NCBI GenBank assembly: GCA_964511635.1
Contig: CAZEGC010000025.1
Coordinates: forward strand, 1-11,735
Reading direction: 5' to 3'
Length of the DNA stretch: 11,735 nucleotides
Source of the DNA: CAZEGC01 sp964511635
GTDB taxonomy: Bacteria > Patescibacteriota > Saccharimonadia > Saccharimonadales > Saccharimonadaceae
Shown here: piece by piece, positions 5,689 to 11,735 of the stretch
Layout of the letters: each line of letters begins with the position of its first letter
Position numbering within the stretch: the stretch's first letter is position 1
Made by a program: the position numbers and the translations under genes
The notes under the pieces: generated by a model
What the model saw: only the letters and a program-made list of their open reading frames with translations
The model's database searches: none
What the model was told of the DNA's origin: nothing

Positions 5689-6954
5689 TTAATCTCTATA
5701 TGCTTCCAGCGTGACACGGGTTGTTTGCCGATTGCCGCCCCTGATATATTCAATCTCTACTGTATCCCCCGGGATGTACTCGGCTATTAAACTGGAGACG
5801 CTGCCCATATTGCCCACTTCTACATCACCAATCCTAGTGATAATATCGCCTTCGCGAATACCTGCGTTATCAGCTGGCCCGCCAGAAACAACTGCCCTGC
5901 CCCTGCCGTCGTTATAAATATAAGCACCCTGATCTACCGGCAGATTGTACTCAGCTGCCACACCTGGAGTAAGGGAAATGTAACGAACCCCCAGTAGCGC
6001 CCGCCTAACCTCACCATCACGCAGGACTGTTCGCACCATACCCTTAGTGGCATTAATTGGTATGGCAAAGCCTATCCCCTGAGCCTGAGCCGCAACTGCT
6101 GTATTAACCCCAATCACCTGGCCCTGCATATTAACCATTGGACCGCCAGAATTACCTGGATTAATAGCGGCATCGGTCTGTATAAGGTCTGTTAAAGTTT
6201 CTATCGTCCGACCAGATTGTGCCGTTACGGGGCGATTGGTGCCAGATATAATGCCACTGGTCACTGTGTTGCGGTACTGACCTAACGAATTACCAATTGC
6301 TACAACCTGCTGCCCAATACGGATGGTGCTTGAATTGCCCAGCTCAGCCGGCTTTAGATCGCTAACTCCTTGTATCTGCAAAAACGCAATATCATTTAAT
6401 GGATCACGCCCTACAACCTCTACATTGTCATGCCTTTCACCTTCGGAGTCTACGATAATCATCGTCGATGCACCGTCAATCACATGCTTATTGGTAAGGA
6501 CATAGCCATCTTCACTAATGATAATTCCTGTCCCCGCCCCTTCCTGAGTTCCCCCGAACGGGAAGGCATCAACTTCGGTGACAATTGAAACCACACTAGG
6601 ACGGACTTTATTTACGACTTCTTCGATGTTTCTTTCTTCGGTAGAAATGATAGTGTTTCCATCAGTGCCGCTACTCCTATCAAGCACCGTTAGTGGTGAC
6701 TTATTTGCAATTTGGGTGGCTAGTGTCCCGCCACCAAAGCCAGCCAGTAGGCTCATTAATACGACTGTTATCGCTAGTGAGTTCAGCTTTTTTCGTCTCT
6801 CGCCCTGGCCGACTGGCGGGGCATCGCTAGTCTTACTAGGCTTTTTAACGGGCGGCTGCGGCTTTTTGCCGGGTGCGCTGGTTACCTCAGGAGCCGCTGA
6901 CTCCACCAAGTTGTCTTTAGGCTTATTATTGTCACTTTGATTATCTTTTGTCAT
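5689..6954 (-). CDS. HtrA/DegP-like membrane-anchored serine protease with PDZ domain
   Basis: A trypsin-like protease for quality control outside the membrane. Residues 1-55 are a polar Pro/Lys-rich cytoplasmic tail. A single membrane anchor follows at about 58-80. The protease domain covers about 108-310 with the full triad His157 (TNKHV), Asp188 (NDIAFL) and Ser269 (GNSGGP). One PDZ domain lies at about 320-418, with GPADNAGIREGDIITRIGD as its core. The 421-aa length and layout resemble HtrA/DegS-type proteins of Gram-positive bacteria. AAGG lies 7 nt before the ATG. The upstream membrane-protein gene ends 44 nt away on the same strand, so they may be cotranscribed; only a weak -10 is visible in the gap. 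Two PDZ domains (DegP) are excluded by the length. Confidence 0.96.
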   Translation of the reverse strand: MTKDNQSDNNKPKDNLVESAAPEVTSAPGKKPQPPVKKPSKTSDAPPVGQGERRKKLNSLAITVVLMSLLAGFGGGTLATQIANKSPLTVLDRSSGTDGNTIISTEERNIEEVVNKVRPSVVSIVTEVDAFPFGGTQEGAGTGIIISEDGYVLTNKHVIDGASTMIIVDSEGERHDNVEVVGRDPLNDIAFLQIQGVSDLKPAELGNSSTIRIGQQVVAIGNSLGQYRNTVTSGIISGTNRPVTAQSGRTIETLTDLIQTDAAINPGNSGGPMVNMQGQVIGVNTAVAAQAQGIGFAIPINATKGMVRTVLRDGEVRRALLGVRYISLTPGVAAEYNLPVDQGAYIYNDGRGRAVVSGGPADNAGIREGDIITRIGDVEVGNMGSVSSLIAEYIPGDTVEIEYIRGGNRQTTRVTLEAYRD

Positions 6955-6998
6955 ATCTATACCTTAACTTATCCCACTTTCCTGATTTTTACCTGAGC

Positions 6999-7769
6999 CT
7001 AGATAGCAGCACTATTAAACGACAGTAGCAGCACAAAAATCACACTTACTCCTAGTAAAATAGGTAAAATATTCTCTTGAAACACAAAGCGTTCATTCCG
7101 CTTATACGACTGATAGGCGCTATTAGCTATAAGGCCTATCATCACCATAACTATGGCAGCTTGCGGAAGCTGAATGGCCCCGCTGGTGCCAACGCTGTAC
7201 GCAATAGTCCAGTGATAAAATAACCACCCCAGCTGAGTCGCAATAAAGCCAGCTATTAGACTGTAGAGGGTTATAGCAGCCTCCTCATACGCACTAAGTA
7301 CGTGTCGAGTAACGCTATATCCAATCACCCACATTAAAATAACAATTGCCGAAACCGGCCAAGCATAGCCAACAGTATAAAGGGCGCTTGTGCCCACCAA
7401 AAGTGCGAACCCGGCCTGTAAGGTCATGGCGGTTGGCGACGTACGAGGCTTTAATGCCAGTAGCCACGCTAGGTAAAACAACATGATAACTATTTGTGTC
7501 GCCAGATAATCCTGTGAAATAGACATAAATAATGCCAGGCCAATACTAGCAATCAAATCAACCGCGTTTGATTGAATGTTAGCGAACCAGTAGCGCGGTC
7601 GAACCGCCAGAAGTCGCCATTTACTAAGTAAAATTAGCAGCACCGCTGGCCAGACCGAGCCTGATACTACAATGGCGCTCAGTACTGCGAACGCCAGTGC
7701 TACATTAAGCGCGATATAGATAACTTCACTTAAAAGTGTACGCTTGTTTTTTAGTTTTAGAAAATCCAT
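6999..7769 (-). CDS. Polytopic membrane protein of unknown function
   Basis: I do not recognise a family. The 256-aa product is very hydrophobic, with about eight or nine likely transmembrane helices (roughly 14-36, 38-52, 68-86, 90-106, 115-133, 136-153, 164-188, 202-222 and 231-252). Basic residues near the N-terminus (KLKNKR), after the second helix (RPRYW), and in the last loop (YKRNER) suggest those loops are cytoplasmic. No transporter or enzyme signature is visible. It sits between the LCP transferase gene (39 nt upstream) and htrA (44 nt downstream), which suggests an envelope role, by inference only. The start at 7769 is supported by an extended -10 (TGT TATACT) ending 11 nt before it. 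Confidence 0.85.
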   Translation of the reverse strand: MDFLKLKNKRTLLSEVIYIALNVALAFAVLSAIVVSGSVWPAVLLILLSKWRLLAVRPRYWFANIQSNAVDLIASIGLALFMSISQDYLATQIVIMLFYLAWLLALKPRTSPTAMTLQAGFALLVGTSALYTVGYAWPVSAIVILMWVIGYSVTRHVLSAYEEAAITLYSLIAGFIATQLGWLFYHWTIAYSVGTSGAIQLPQAAIVMVMIGLIANSAYQSYKRNERFVFQENILPILLGVSVIFVLLLSFNSAAI

Positions 7770-7777
7770 AAACTACA

Positions 7778-7794
7778 CTTAGTATAACACGAGG
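7778..7794 (-). repeat. 17-nt promoter element shared with parA, copy 1
   Basis: CCTCGTGTTATACTAAG on the minus strand differs at one base from the element in front of parA (11705-11721). The match reaches 5 nt beyond the extended -10 on the upstream side and 3 nt on the downstream side. Confidence 0.6.
7781..7789 (-). promoter_or_regulatory. Extended -10 promoter of the membrane-protein gene
   Basis: TGT TATACT on the minus strand (7789-7781), ending 11 nt before the ATG at 7769; predicted leader about 5 nt. It could let this gene and htrA be expressed independently of the LCP gene. Confidence 0.6.
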
Positions 7795-7808
7795 TAGACT
7801 GGCGGTAA

Positions 7809-9329
7809 TTAGGTACTAGAACCAATAACCACCACGAAATCGACTGCATCACTTAGCTGAAACGGTGTGTTTTTCTTTATGGTGGCGTTATAGGTAGATG
7901 CGAGCTTATCCCGCGTAGACAAAAGGCCGTCTCGGAGCTGATAAATTTCCAGGTGCCCATAAGAACCCTCTGGCGCATTACCAACTGTGCTGACCTCGAA
8001 TCCAAGCGCCTCTAGCCGCTCGGCCTCAGCTTGAGCGGCACCTGGCACGCCTGATCCATTTAACACAGCAATACTTGCCTGTTCGCTACTAGTCTTCGTG
8101 TCCCTGGGAGTAAAGTGCCGCTCCAGATAGCGCTGGATGCTGCTGTACTGATAGAGTCCGTCAACTGGCCGTACAATACTAATGCCATTTAGATTACCCA
8201 CCTCGACCATGGGCTCATCTTCGTCAACAAGACTAACAGAGTTAATGCTACTGGATTTAATTTCTGTGCCCAACCTAACCAACGTTCGTACCTCGCGTAG
8301 CTCAAAGTTAGTTCGTAAATTATTTCCTAGTGCGTCAATCAAGCTAGTCACCTTGCCTACGTTTGATAACGTACCGGCACTGACAGCTTTTTCACGCAGA
8401 GCTTTTATAATTTGCTGCTGGTGCTTTTCACGGTCAAAGTTGCCGCTTGAAAGCCCATACCCTCCTTGGGCATTCCTAGCTCTTGCCAGGGCCAGCGCAT
8501 GCTCGCCGTCCATGATGCCGGTTGGGCCGTTTTCATATTTAACGTAATAGCACTGGTAGTTACACTTCCAGTCAAAGTTGCGATCTAATATCCCACGAGG
8601 GTCGTCGCTATCAATTTCAATCTCTACACCCCCAACCGCATCCACCGCTTCCTTTACGACTGTAAAGTTAACGTGCGCGTAATATTGTACATCTAGGCCC
8701 AACACTTCGCCGACATGGCTCATTACGCCCTTAGCTCCGGCCGCTTCGTCAACCTCCCCACTAGAGTTAGCGTTACAAGCAAAGACCTCATTAATTTTTC
8801 CATGTGTCGTGCCACCCTGGTACATGCAAGGTGTCTGATGCTCTATCCATAGGTCGCGTGGCAGGCTAACCATATAGGCGTTATGTCGATTTTGGTCGAT
8901 ACTCACAAGCATCATAGAGTCGGTCAGCTCTGCACCATCATGCTCACCACCCTCACTATCTTCGGCTGTTCCGAAAACAATTATGTTACTACGNNNNNNN
9001 NNNNNNNNNNNNNNNNNNNNNNNNNNNNNNNNNNNNNNNNNNNNNNNNNNNNNNNNNNNNNNNNNNNNNNNNNNNNNNNNNNNNNNNNNNNNNGCTTTTA
9101 GGGATTCGTCAATATCGGCTCGGCCTAACGCAATACTGCCGCCACTAGAACTTAGAGACCTAGCCCCAGCTACAGAAGTCTTTAGCGCTCGGGCATTATT
9201 TAGCCGCGCGCTGGAGTCGTAGGCTAGGCGTTGACGCTGACTCGGGCTTGCAGTCGGTTTTTTCCCAACCTGAGCACTAGCCCGCCTAGGCGCAAAGCCA
9301 TCAATAGAATGTTGCTGTTTAGGTCGCAT
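7809..9329 (-). CDS. LytR-CpsA-Psr (LCP) family glycopolymer transferase, interrupted by assembly gap
   Basis: LCP proteins attach undecaprenyl-linked glycopolymers to peptidoglycan on the outer face of the membrane. Before the gap is a basic, Ser/Ala-rich cytoplasmic tail. After it the LCP domain begins RSNIIVFGTAED, with ELTDSMMLVSID, the SLPRDLW signature, NFTVVKEAVDAVGG, and GEHALALARARN followed by FDREKHQQQII. These hold the Asp and Arg residues that bind Mg and lipid pyrophosphate. A LytR_C domain (IAVLNGSGVPGAA onward) ends the protein. The expected transmembrane segment is not visible and must lie in the 100-N gap (8994-9093). The ATG at 9329 is preferred: TATAGT (9347-9342) ends 12 nt before it. 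The alternative ATG at 9350 would place that hexamer inside the coding region. True length is unknown. Confidence 0.92.
   Translation of the reverse strand: MRPKQQHSIDGFAPRRASAQVGKKPTASPSQRQRLAYDSSARLNNARALKTSVAGARSLSSSGGSIALGRADIDESLKXXXXXXXXXXXXXXXXXXXXXXXXXXXXXXXXXXRSNIIVFGTAEDSEGGEHDGAELTDSMMLVSIDQNRHNAYMVSLPRDLWIEHQTPCMYQGGTTHGKINEVFACNANSSGEVDEAAGAKGVMSHVGEVLGLDVQYYAHVNFTVVKEAVDAVGGVEIEIDSDDPRGILDRNFDWKCNYQCYYVKYENGPTGIMDGEHALALARARNAQGGYGLSSGNFDREKHQQQIIKALREKAVSAGTLSNVGKVTSLIDALGNNLRTNFELREVRTLVRLGTEIKSSSINSVSLVDEDEPMVEVGNLNGISIVRPVDGLYQYSSIQRYLERHFTPRDTKTSSEQASIAVLNGSGVPGAAQAEAERLEALGFEVSTVGNAPEGSYGHLEIYQLRDGLLSTRDKLASTYNATIKKNTPFQLSDAVDFVVVIGSST
8994..9093. other. Assembly gap of exactly 100 N
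   Basis: One hundred N bases inside the LCP gene. The round number suggests a scaffolding placeholder rather than a measured length. The frame is open across it as written, which may be chance. The missing piece should encode the membrane anchor and the start of the extracellular part. Confidence 0.95.
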
Positions 9330-9341
9330 AATCTTTTTTCT

Positions 9342-9347
9342 ACTATA
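9342..9347 (-). promoter_or_regulatory. -10 (TATAGT) of the LCP gene
   Basis: Minus-strand TATAGT preceded by TG, ending 12 nt before the ATG at 9329. The octamer TGTATAGT is the same as in the divergent lepB promoter. Confidence 0.5.
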
Positions 9348-9415
9348 CATCTGATTAGCTAAAAGTTAAATACAAAATCACAAGCAGTTTACTTTATTAC
9401 TACAAGATATACCTG

Positions 9416-9421
9416 TATAGT
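9416..9421 (+). promoter_or_regulatory. -10 (TATAGT) of lepB
   Basis: TATAGT preceded directly by TG, ending 8 nt before the ATG at 9430; predicted start about 9428, leader about 2 nt. No recognisable -35 at the expected distance. Confidence 0.5.
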
Positions 9422-9429
9422 ATATAAGA

Positions 9430-10032
9430 ATGGAAACACCTTTCTTTAGACGTCACCCGTTCTTGCGGGATTTTATCCAAGTAGTATTTTTTATTATTTG
9501 CGTAATAATTGGCACGATTCTGCTGAATGCTTTTGTATTTAGAAGTTTTAATGTCATGGGGCCAAGCATGGAGCCAACCCTATCAACTGGCGATCGTCTA
9601 CTTGTTAACCGCCTGCCTATTACCTGGTCTAACCTGCTCAACAAAGACTACATACCAGAACGCGGTGAAGTCATTGTATTTAAAAACCCTAAATTTGACC
9701 CTTACCGCGGCGATGAATACATCGTAAAGCGCACTATTGCCTTCCCTGGCGAACGCGTGACTGTTGAAGATGGGACTTTGACGGTTTACAACCAAGAGCA
9801 CCCTGATGGCTTTAATCCAGACGACGACTTTAATGGCGAACCCATGGAGTATACCTCTGGTGAAGTCGATAACTTTATCGTGCCGCCGCGCACATTGTAT
9901 GTTGTAGGTGACAACCGTACTGGGGATTTTTCATTTGACTCCCGCAGCGGCCTAGGCACGATTCCCTACCATGACATTATTGGACCAGTCGGTATGCGCA
10001 TCTACCCATTTGACGGCGTTAGGTTTTTCTAA
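9430..10032 (+). CDS. lepB: Signal peptidase I
   Basis: Removes signal peptides from proteins exported by Sec or Tat at the outer face of the membrane. The 200-aa protein has one N-terminal membrane segment (about 15-37), then box B GPSMEPTL with nucleophile Ser46, and box D YIVKRTIAFPGE with general base Lys100. Box E is GDNRTGDFSFDSRSGLG (160-176). An insertion at about 115-150 (acidic, DGFNPDDDFNGE) separates boxes D and E. Length and single anchor match Gram-positive SipS-type enzymes. It is divergent from the LCP gene and convergent with parB, with stops 3 nt apart and no obvious terminator between. Its substrates would not include the pilin, which uses prepilin peptidase. Confidence 0.97.
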   Translation: METPFFRRHPFLRDFIQVVFFIICVIIGTILLNAFVFRSFNVMGPSMEPTLSTGDRLLVNRLPITWSNLLNKDYIPERGEVIVFKNPKFDPYRGDEYIVKRTIAFPGERVTVEDGTLTVYNQEHPDGFNPDDDFNGEPMEYTSGEVDNFIVPPRTLYVVGDNRTGDFSFDSRSGLGTIPYHDIIGPVGMRIYPFDGVRFF

Positions 10033-10035
10033 CTA

Positions 10036-10926
10036 CTAGGATGAAAGCAGCTTTTTAAGCTTTTCAAATTCTTTCTCGTCCTTGAACCTGATGGTCAGCT
10101 GCCCAGAGCCCTTTTTAGTGGCCTTAACACGTACTTCCATGGCTAAATTGTCAGCTAATTTTTCGCTAGTTTTGTGATAATAGCTACTTTCGGTCGTTGC
10201 GGTTTTTGCACGTGTCGAGGTTGAGGCGGGCCGACCCTTCAATTCTGCAACGTACTGCTCAATCTTCCGAGCACTCCAGTCCTGCTTGATAATCTGTGGT
10301 AAAATTTGCTCAATTAAATTTGGTTCAACATTTACCAATGGACGCGCCTGGCCCTCACTCAGATCACCGCTAACAATCGCTTGCTTCACAGCCTCTGGTA
10401 GTCGCAGTAAGCGCAAAGTGTTACTGACTGTACTGACTGATTTTCCACCCACTCGCTGGCCAATCTGCTCTAATGTTAGATTAAACTGATCACGAAGCTT
10501 TAGGTATGCTGTGGCAGTTTCAAGCACGTTTAAATCGCGTCGCTGCAAGTTCTCAATTAACGATAGTTCTAATTTGTGTTGAGCACTCAGAGTCCTAACA
10601 AGTGTCGGGACTTTTTCTAGGCCAGCTATTTTAGATGCCCGATACCGCCGCTCACCAGCGACAATTGTATAGCCACCCTTTCTGGGTGTAACGACGATTG
10701 GCTGCAAGATACCATGCTCTTTAATAGACATGGCTAGCTCATTTAGCCCGGCATCATCAAAGTGCCGACGAGGCTGATCAGTATCAGGTGTAATCTGAGA
10801 CAGTTTTACTATCCTCAGGTCACTAACTTTATCATCCTGGTCTGATGTTGGATCAAACGATTCATCCAAAAGTTCGGTTGGAATAAGTGAATCAAAGCTT
10901 CGTCCAAGTCCTTTTTTAGCCGACAC
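10036..10926 (-). CDS. parB: Chromosome partitioning protein ParB
   Basis: ParB binds parS sites, closes as a CTP-dependent clamp and spreads along DNA to form the centromere complex moved by ParA. The 296-aa protein opens with the ParA-stimulating segment (KKGLGRSFDSLIP). The N-terminal ParB/Srx CTP-binding domain (about 36-130) has GERRYRA at 91-97 and ENLQRRDLN at 125-133. A helix-turn-helix follows (about 150-175, LEQIGQRVGGKSVSTVSN), then a linker and a C-terminal dimerisation domain ending in a Lys-rich helix. GTG is the start, overlapping the end of parA by 11 nt, so the two are translationally coupled. No parS site (TGTTTCACGTGAAACA) was seen in this window. Confidence 0.97.
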   Translation of the reverse strand: MSAKKGLGRSFDSLIPTELLDESFDPTSDQDDKVSDLRIVKLSQITPDTDQPRRHFDDAGLNELAMSIKEHGILQPIVVTPRKGGYTIVAGERRYRASKIAGLEKVPTLVRTLSAQHKLELSLIENLQRRDLNVLETATAYLKLRDQFNLTLEQIGQRVGGKSVSTVSNTLRLLRLPEAVKQAIVSGDLSEGQARPLVNVEPNLIEQILPQIIKQDWSARKIEQYVAELKGRPASTSTRAKTATTESSYYHKTSEKLADNLAMEVRVKATKKGSGQLTIRFKDEKEFEKLKKLLSS

Positions 10927-11680
10927 GCTCTAGCACCTCCCTTGTAACAGATTTATAAGCACGTGATCCTTTTGAAAATTTGTCGTAAGCTCCGACCGGC
11001 AGGCCATGACTAGGCGCCTCTGCTAGACGAATATTACGAGGAATACAGGTTTTAAACACCTTACCTGGGAAATGCTTTTTAATTTCTTCGTAAACCTGGC
11101 CACTAAGAGTCGTGCGTGAATCTACCATCGTCGGCAAAACCCCAATTAAGTCCAAGGTCGGATTCATGCTTTTACGAATTAATTTCATCGTTTCTAGTAA
11201 CTGCCCCAGACCCTCTAACGCGTAAAATTCCGCCTGAACTGGAAGCAGTACGTAGCGGGCGGCAATCAATCCATTTACCGTCAGTAGACTCAAACTAGGC
11301 GGACTATCAATTACTACGTATTCATACCCCCCTGGTACATTTTCAATTGCATTTTTAAGGCGCGTAAATCGGCGAGTCGCGGTCGCCAGTTCTACTTCAG
11401 TATTGGCTAAATGCGGCGTAGCTGGGGCCAAAAACAAATTCTTATGCTTGGTCTTAATAATAATATCTTTGAGGTTAGTGGTTTCGAGCATCACTTCGGC
11501 CATAGTGTCCTGAAGTGACTGCTTATCAATACCTAAGCCACTGGTGGCGTTTCCCTGGGGGTCAAAGTCAACCAGTAGGGTCTTTTTGCCAGCTTTTGCC
11601 AAAAAATAAGCCACATTAACAGCACTAGTCGTTTTGCCGACGCCGCCTTTTTGATTTGTCACTGATATAACAGTTGCCAC
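10916..11680 (-). CDS. parA: Chromosome partitioning ATPase ParA (Soj)
   Basis: A deviant Walker-A ATPase that binds nucleoid DNA as an ATP dimer and is released by ParB. The deviant Walker A is KGGVGKTT (11-18) with signature Lys11 and catalytic Lys16. Motif A' contains Asp40 (LLVDFDPQGN) and Walker B is VVIDSPPS with Asp125. At 254 aa it has no N-terminal DNA-binding extension, so it is the chromosomal type Ia-like small form, not a plasmid P1-type ParA. The start is GTG at 11680, giving the usual ATVISVTNQKGG opening. AGAGGA lies about 12 nt upstream, a long spacing. The promoter (11708-11716) is centred in an inverted repeat and serves parA-parB. Confidence 0.97.
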   Translation of the reverse strand: MATVISVTNQKGGVGKTTSAVNVAYFLAKAGKKTLLVDFDPQGNATSGLGIDKQSLQDTMAEVMLETTNLKDIIIKTKHKNLFLAPATPHLANTEVELATATRRFTRLKNAIENVPGGYEYVVIDSPPSLSLLTVNGLIAARYVLLPVQAEFYALEGLGQLLETMKLIRKSMNPTLDLIGVLPTMVDSRTTLSGQVYEEIKKHFPGKVFKTCIPRNIRLAEAPSHGLPVGAYDKFSKGSRAYKSVTREVLERVG

Positions 11681-11704
11681 TTTTTTGATTTTCCTCTCGT
11701 TTCC

Positions 11705-11721
11705 CTTATTATAACACGAGG
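11705..11721 (-). repeat. 17-nt promoter element shared with the membrane-protein gene, copy 2
   Basis: CCTCGTGTTATAATAAG on the minus strand, 16 of 17 bases identical to 7778-7794. It overlaps the inner edge of the inverted repeat. Confidence 0.6.
11708..11716 (-). promoter_or_regulatory. Extended -10 promoter of parA-parB
   Basis: TGT TATAAT on the minus strand (11716-11708). It ends 27 nt before the GTG start, leaving a leader of about 20 nt that contains AGAGGA. Unlike most other genes in the window, parA has a true short leader. Confidence 0.65.
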
Positions 11722-11735
11722 AAACGAGCGAAAAG

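Larger units (their letters stand above)
11696..11728. repeat. 9-bp inverted repeat around the parA -10, candidate operator
   Basis: CTCGTTTCC at 11696-11704 and GGAAACGAG at 11720-11728 are exact reverse complements separated by 15 nt. The extended -10 of parA lies between the arms. A dimeric repressor bound here would block RNA polymerase. The arm resembles half of parS (GTTTC), but the geometry is not that of a 16-bp parS. An RNA hairpin is unlikely to be the function because the upstream arm lies before the expected transcription start. Confidence 0.55.

Noticed and set aside
5672..5691. Short TTAAA/TTTAA inverted repeat between the prmC and htrA stops as a bidirectional terminator
   Set aside because: The stem is only about 5 bp and all AT; too weak to call.
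9330..9350. Upstream ATG for the LCP gene at 9350
   Set aside because: It would place the -10 hexamer inside the coding sequence; the seven extra residues add nothing recognisable.
11696..11728. parS site at the parA promoter
   Set aside because: parS is a contiguous 16-bp palindrome. Here the arms are 15 nt apart and only GTTTC is shared, so I call it a candidate operator only.
1..11735. CRISPR array, tRNA/rRNA genes, toxin-antitoxin or phage genes
   Set aside because: No spaced direct repeats, cloverleaf pattern, rRNA sequence or typical gene pairs were recognised by eye on either strand.

Overview
The window looks like a chromosomal stretch from a member of the Candidate Phyla Radiation (Patescibacteria), most probably Candidatus Saccharibacteria (TM7). 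The grounds are the compact layout, a short EF-Ts (198 aa), a zinc-free bL31 with a basic tail, an Erm/KsgA-type methylase beside rpsB, Gram-positive-style envelope genes (LCP protein, membrane-anchored HtrA, short signal peptidase I) and a type IV pilin. This placement is from gene content only; no search was run. TGA is used as a stop (prmC), so the UGA=Gly code of Gracilibacteria/Absconditabacteria does not apply.

Layout. 1-331: the 5' end of a type IV pilin gene cut by the window edge (minus), then non-coding sequence with a minus-strand terminator. 332-640: a small coiled-coil protein (minus). 704-2042: rpsB-tsf, the translation operon (minus), with a long structured leader and a strong promoter. 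2183-2908: an Erm-like rRNA adenine methyltransferase (plus), divergent from rpsB. 2858-3334: an unknown 158-aa protein (minus), overlapping the methylase 3' end. 3402-3725: rpmE (bL31) with a terminator. 3802-5674: prfA-prmC, release factor 1 and the enzyme that methylates its GGQ glutamine. 5689-9329: an envelope block on the minus strand (LCP transferase, polytopic membrane protein, HtrA protease); the LCP gene is interrupted by a 100-N assembly gap. 9430-10032: lepB (plus). 10036-11680: parA-parB chromosome partition operon (minus).

The genes fall into translation (S2, EF-Ts, L31, RF1, PrmC, rRNA methylase), envelope and secretion (pilin, LCP, HtrA, LepB, membrane protein) and segregation (ParAB). 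The clearest non-textbook signal is promoter placement. Eight genes, and probably the pilin as a ninth, have a -10 hexamer ending only 6-12 nt before the start codon, often as an extended -10 (TGnTATAmT). This implies leaderless or nearly leaderless mRNAs. rpsB instead has a leader of about 80 nt with a Shine-Dalgarno sequence and a hairpin, and parA has a short leader under an inverted repeat.

I found no mobile element, CRISPR array, tRNA/rRNA gene, toxin-antitoxin pair or defence system. This is mostly housekeeping sequence; the second-look items are regulatory sites and two or three small or unknown proteins.
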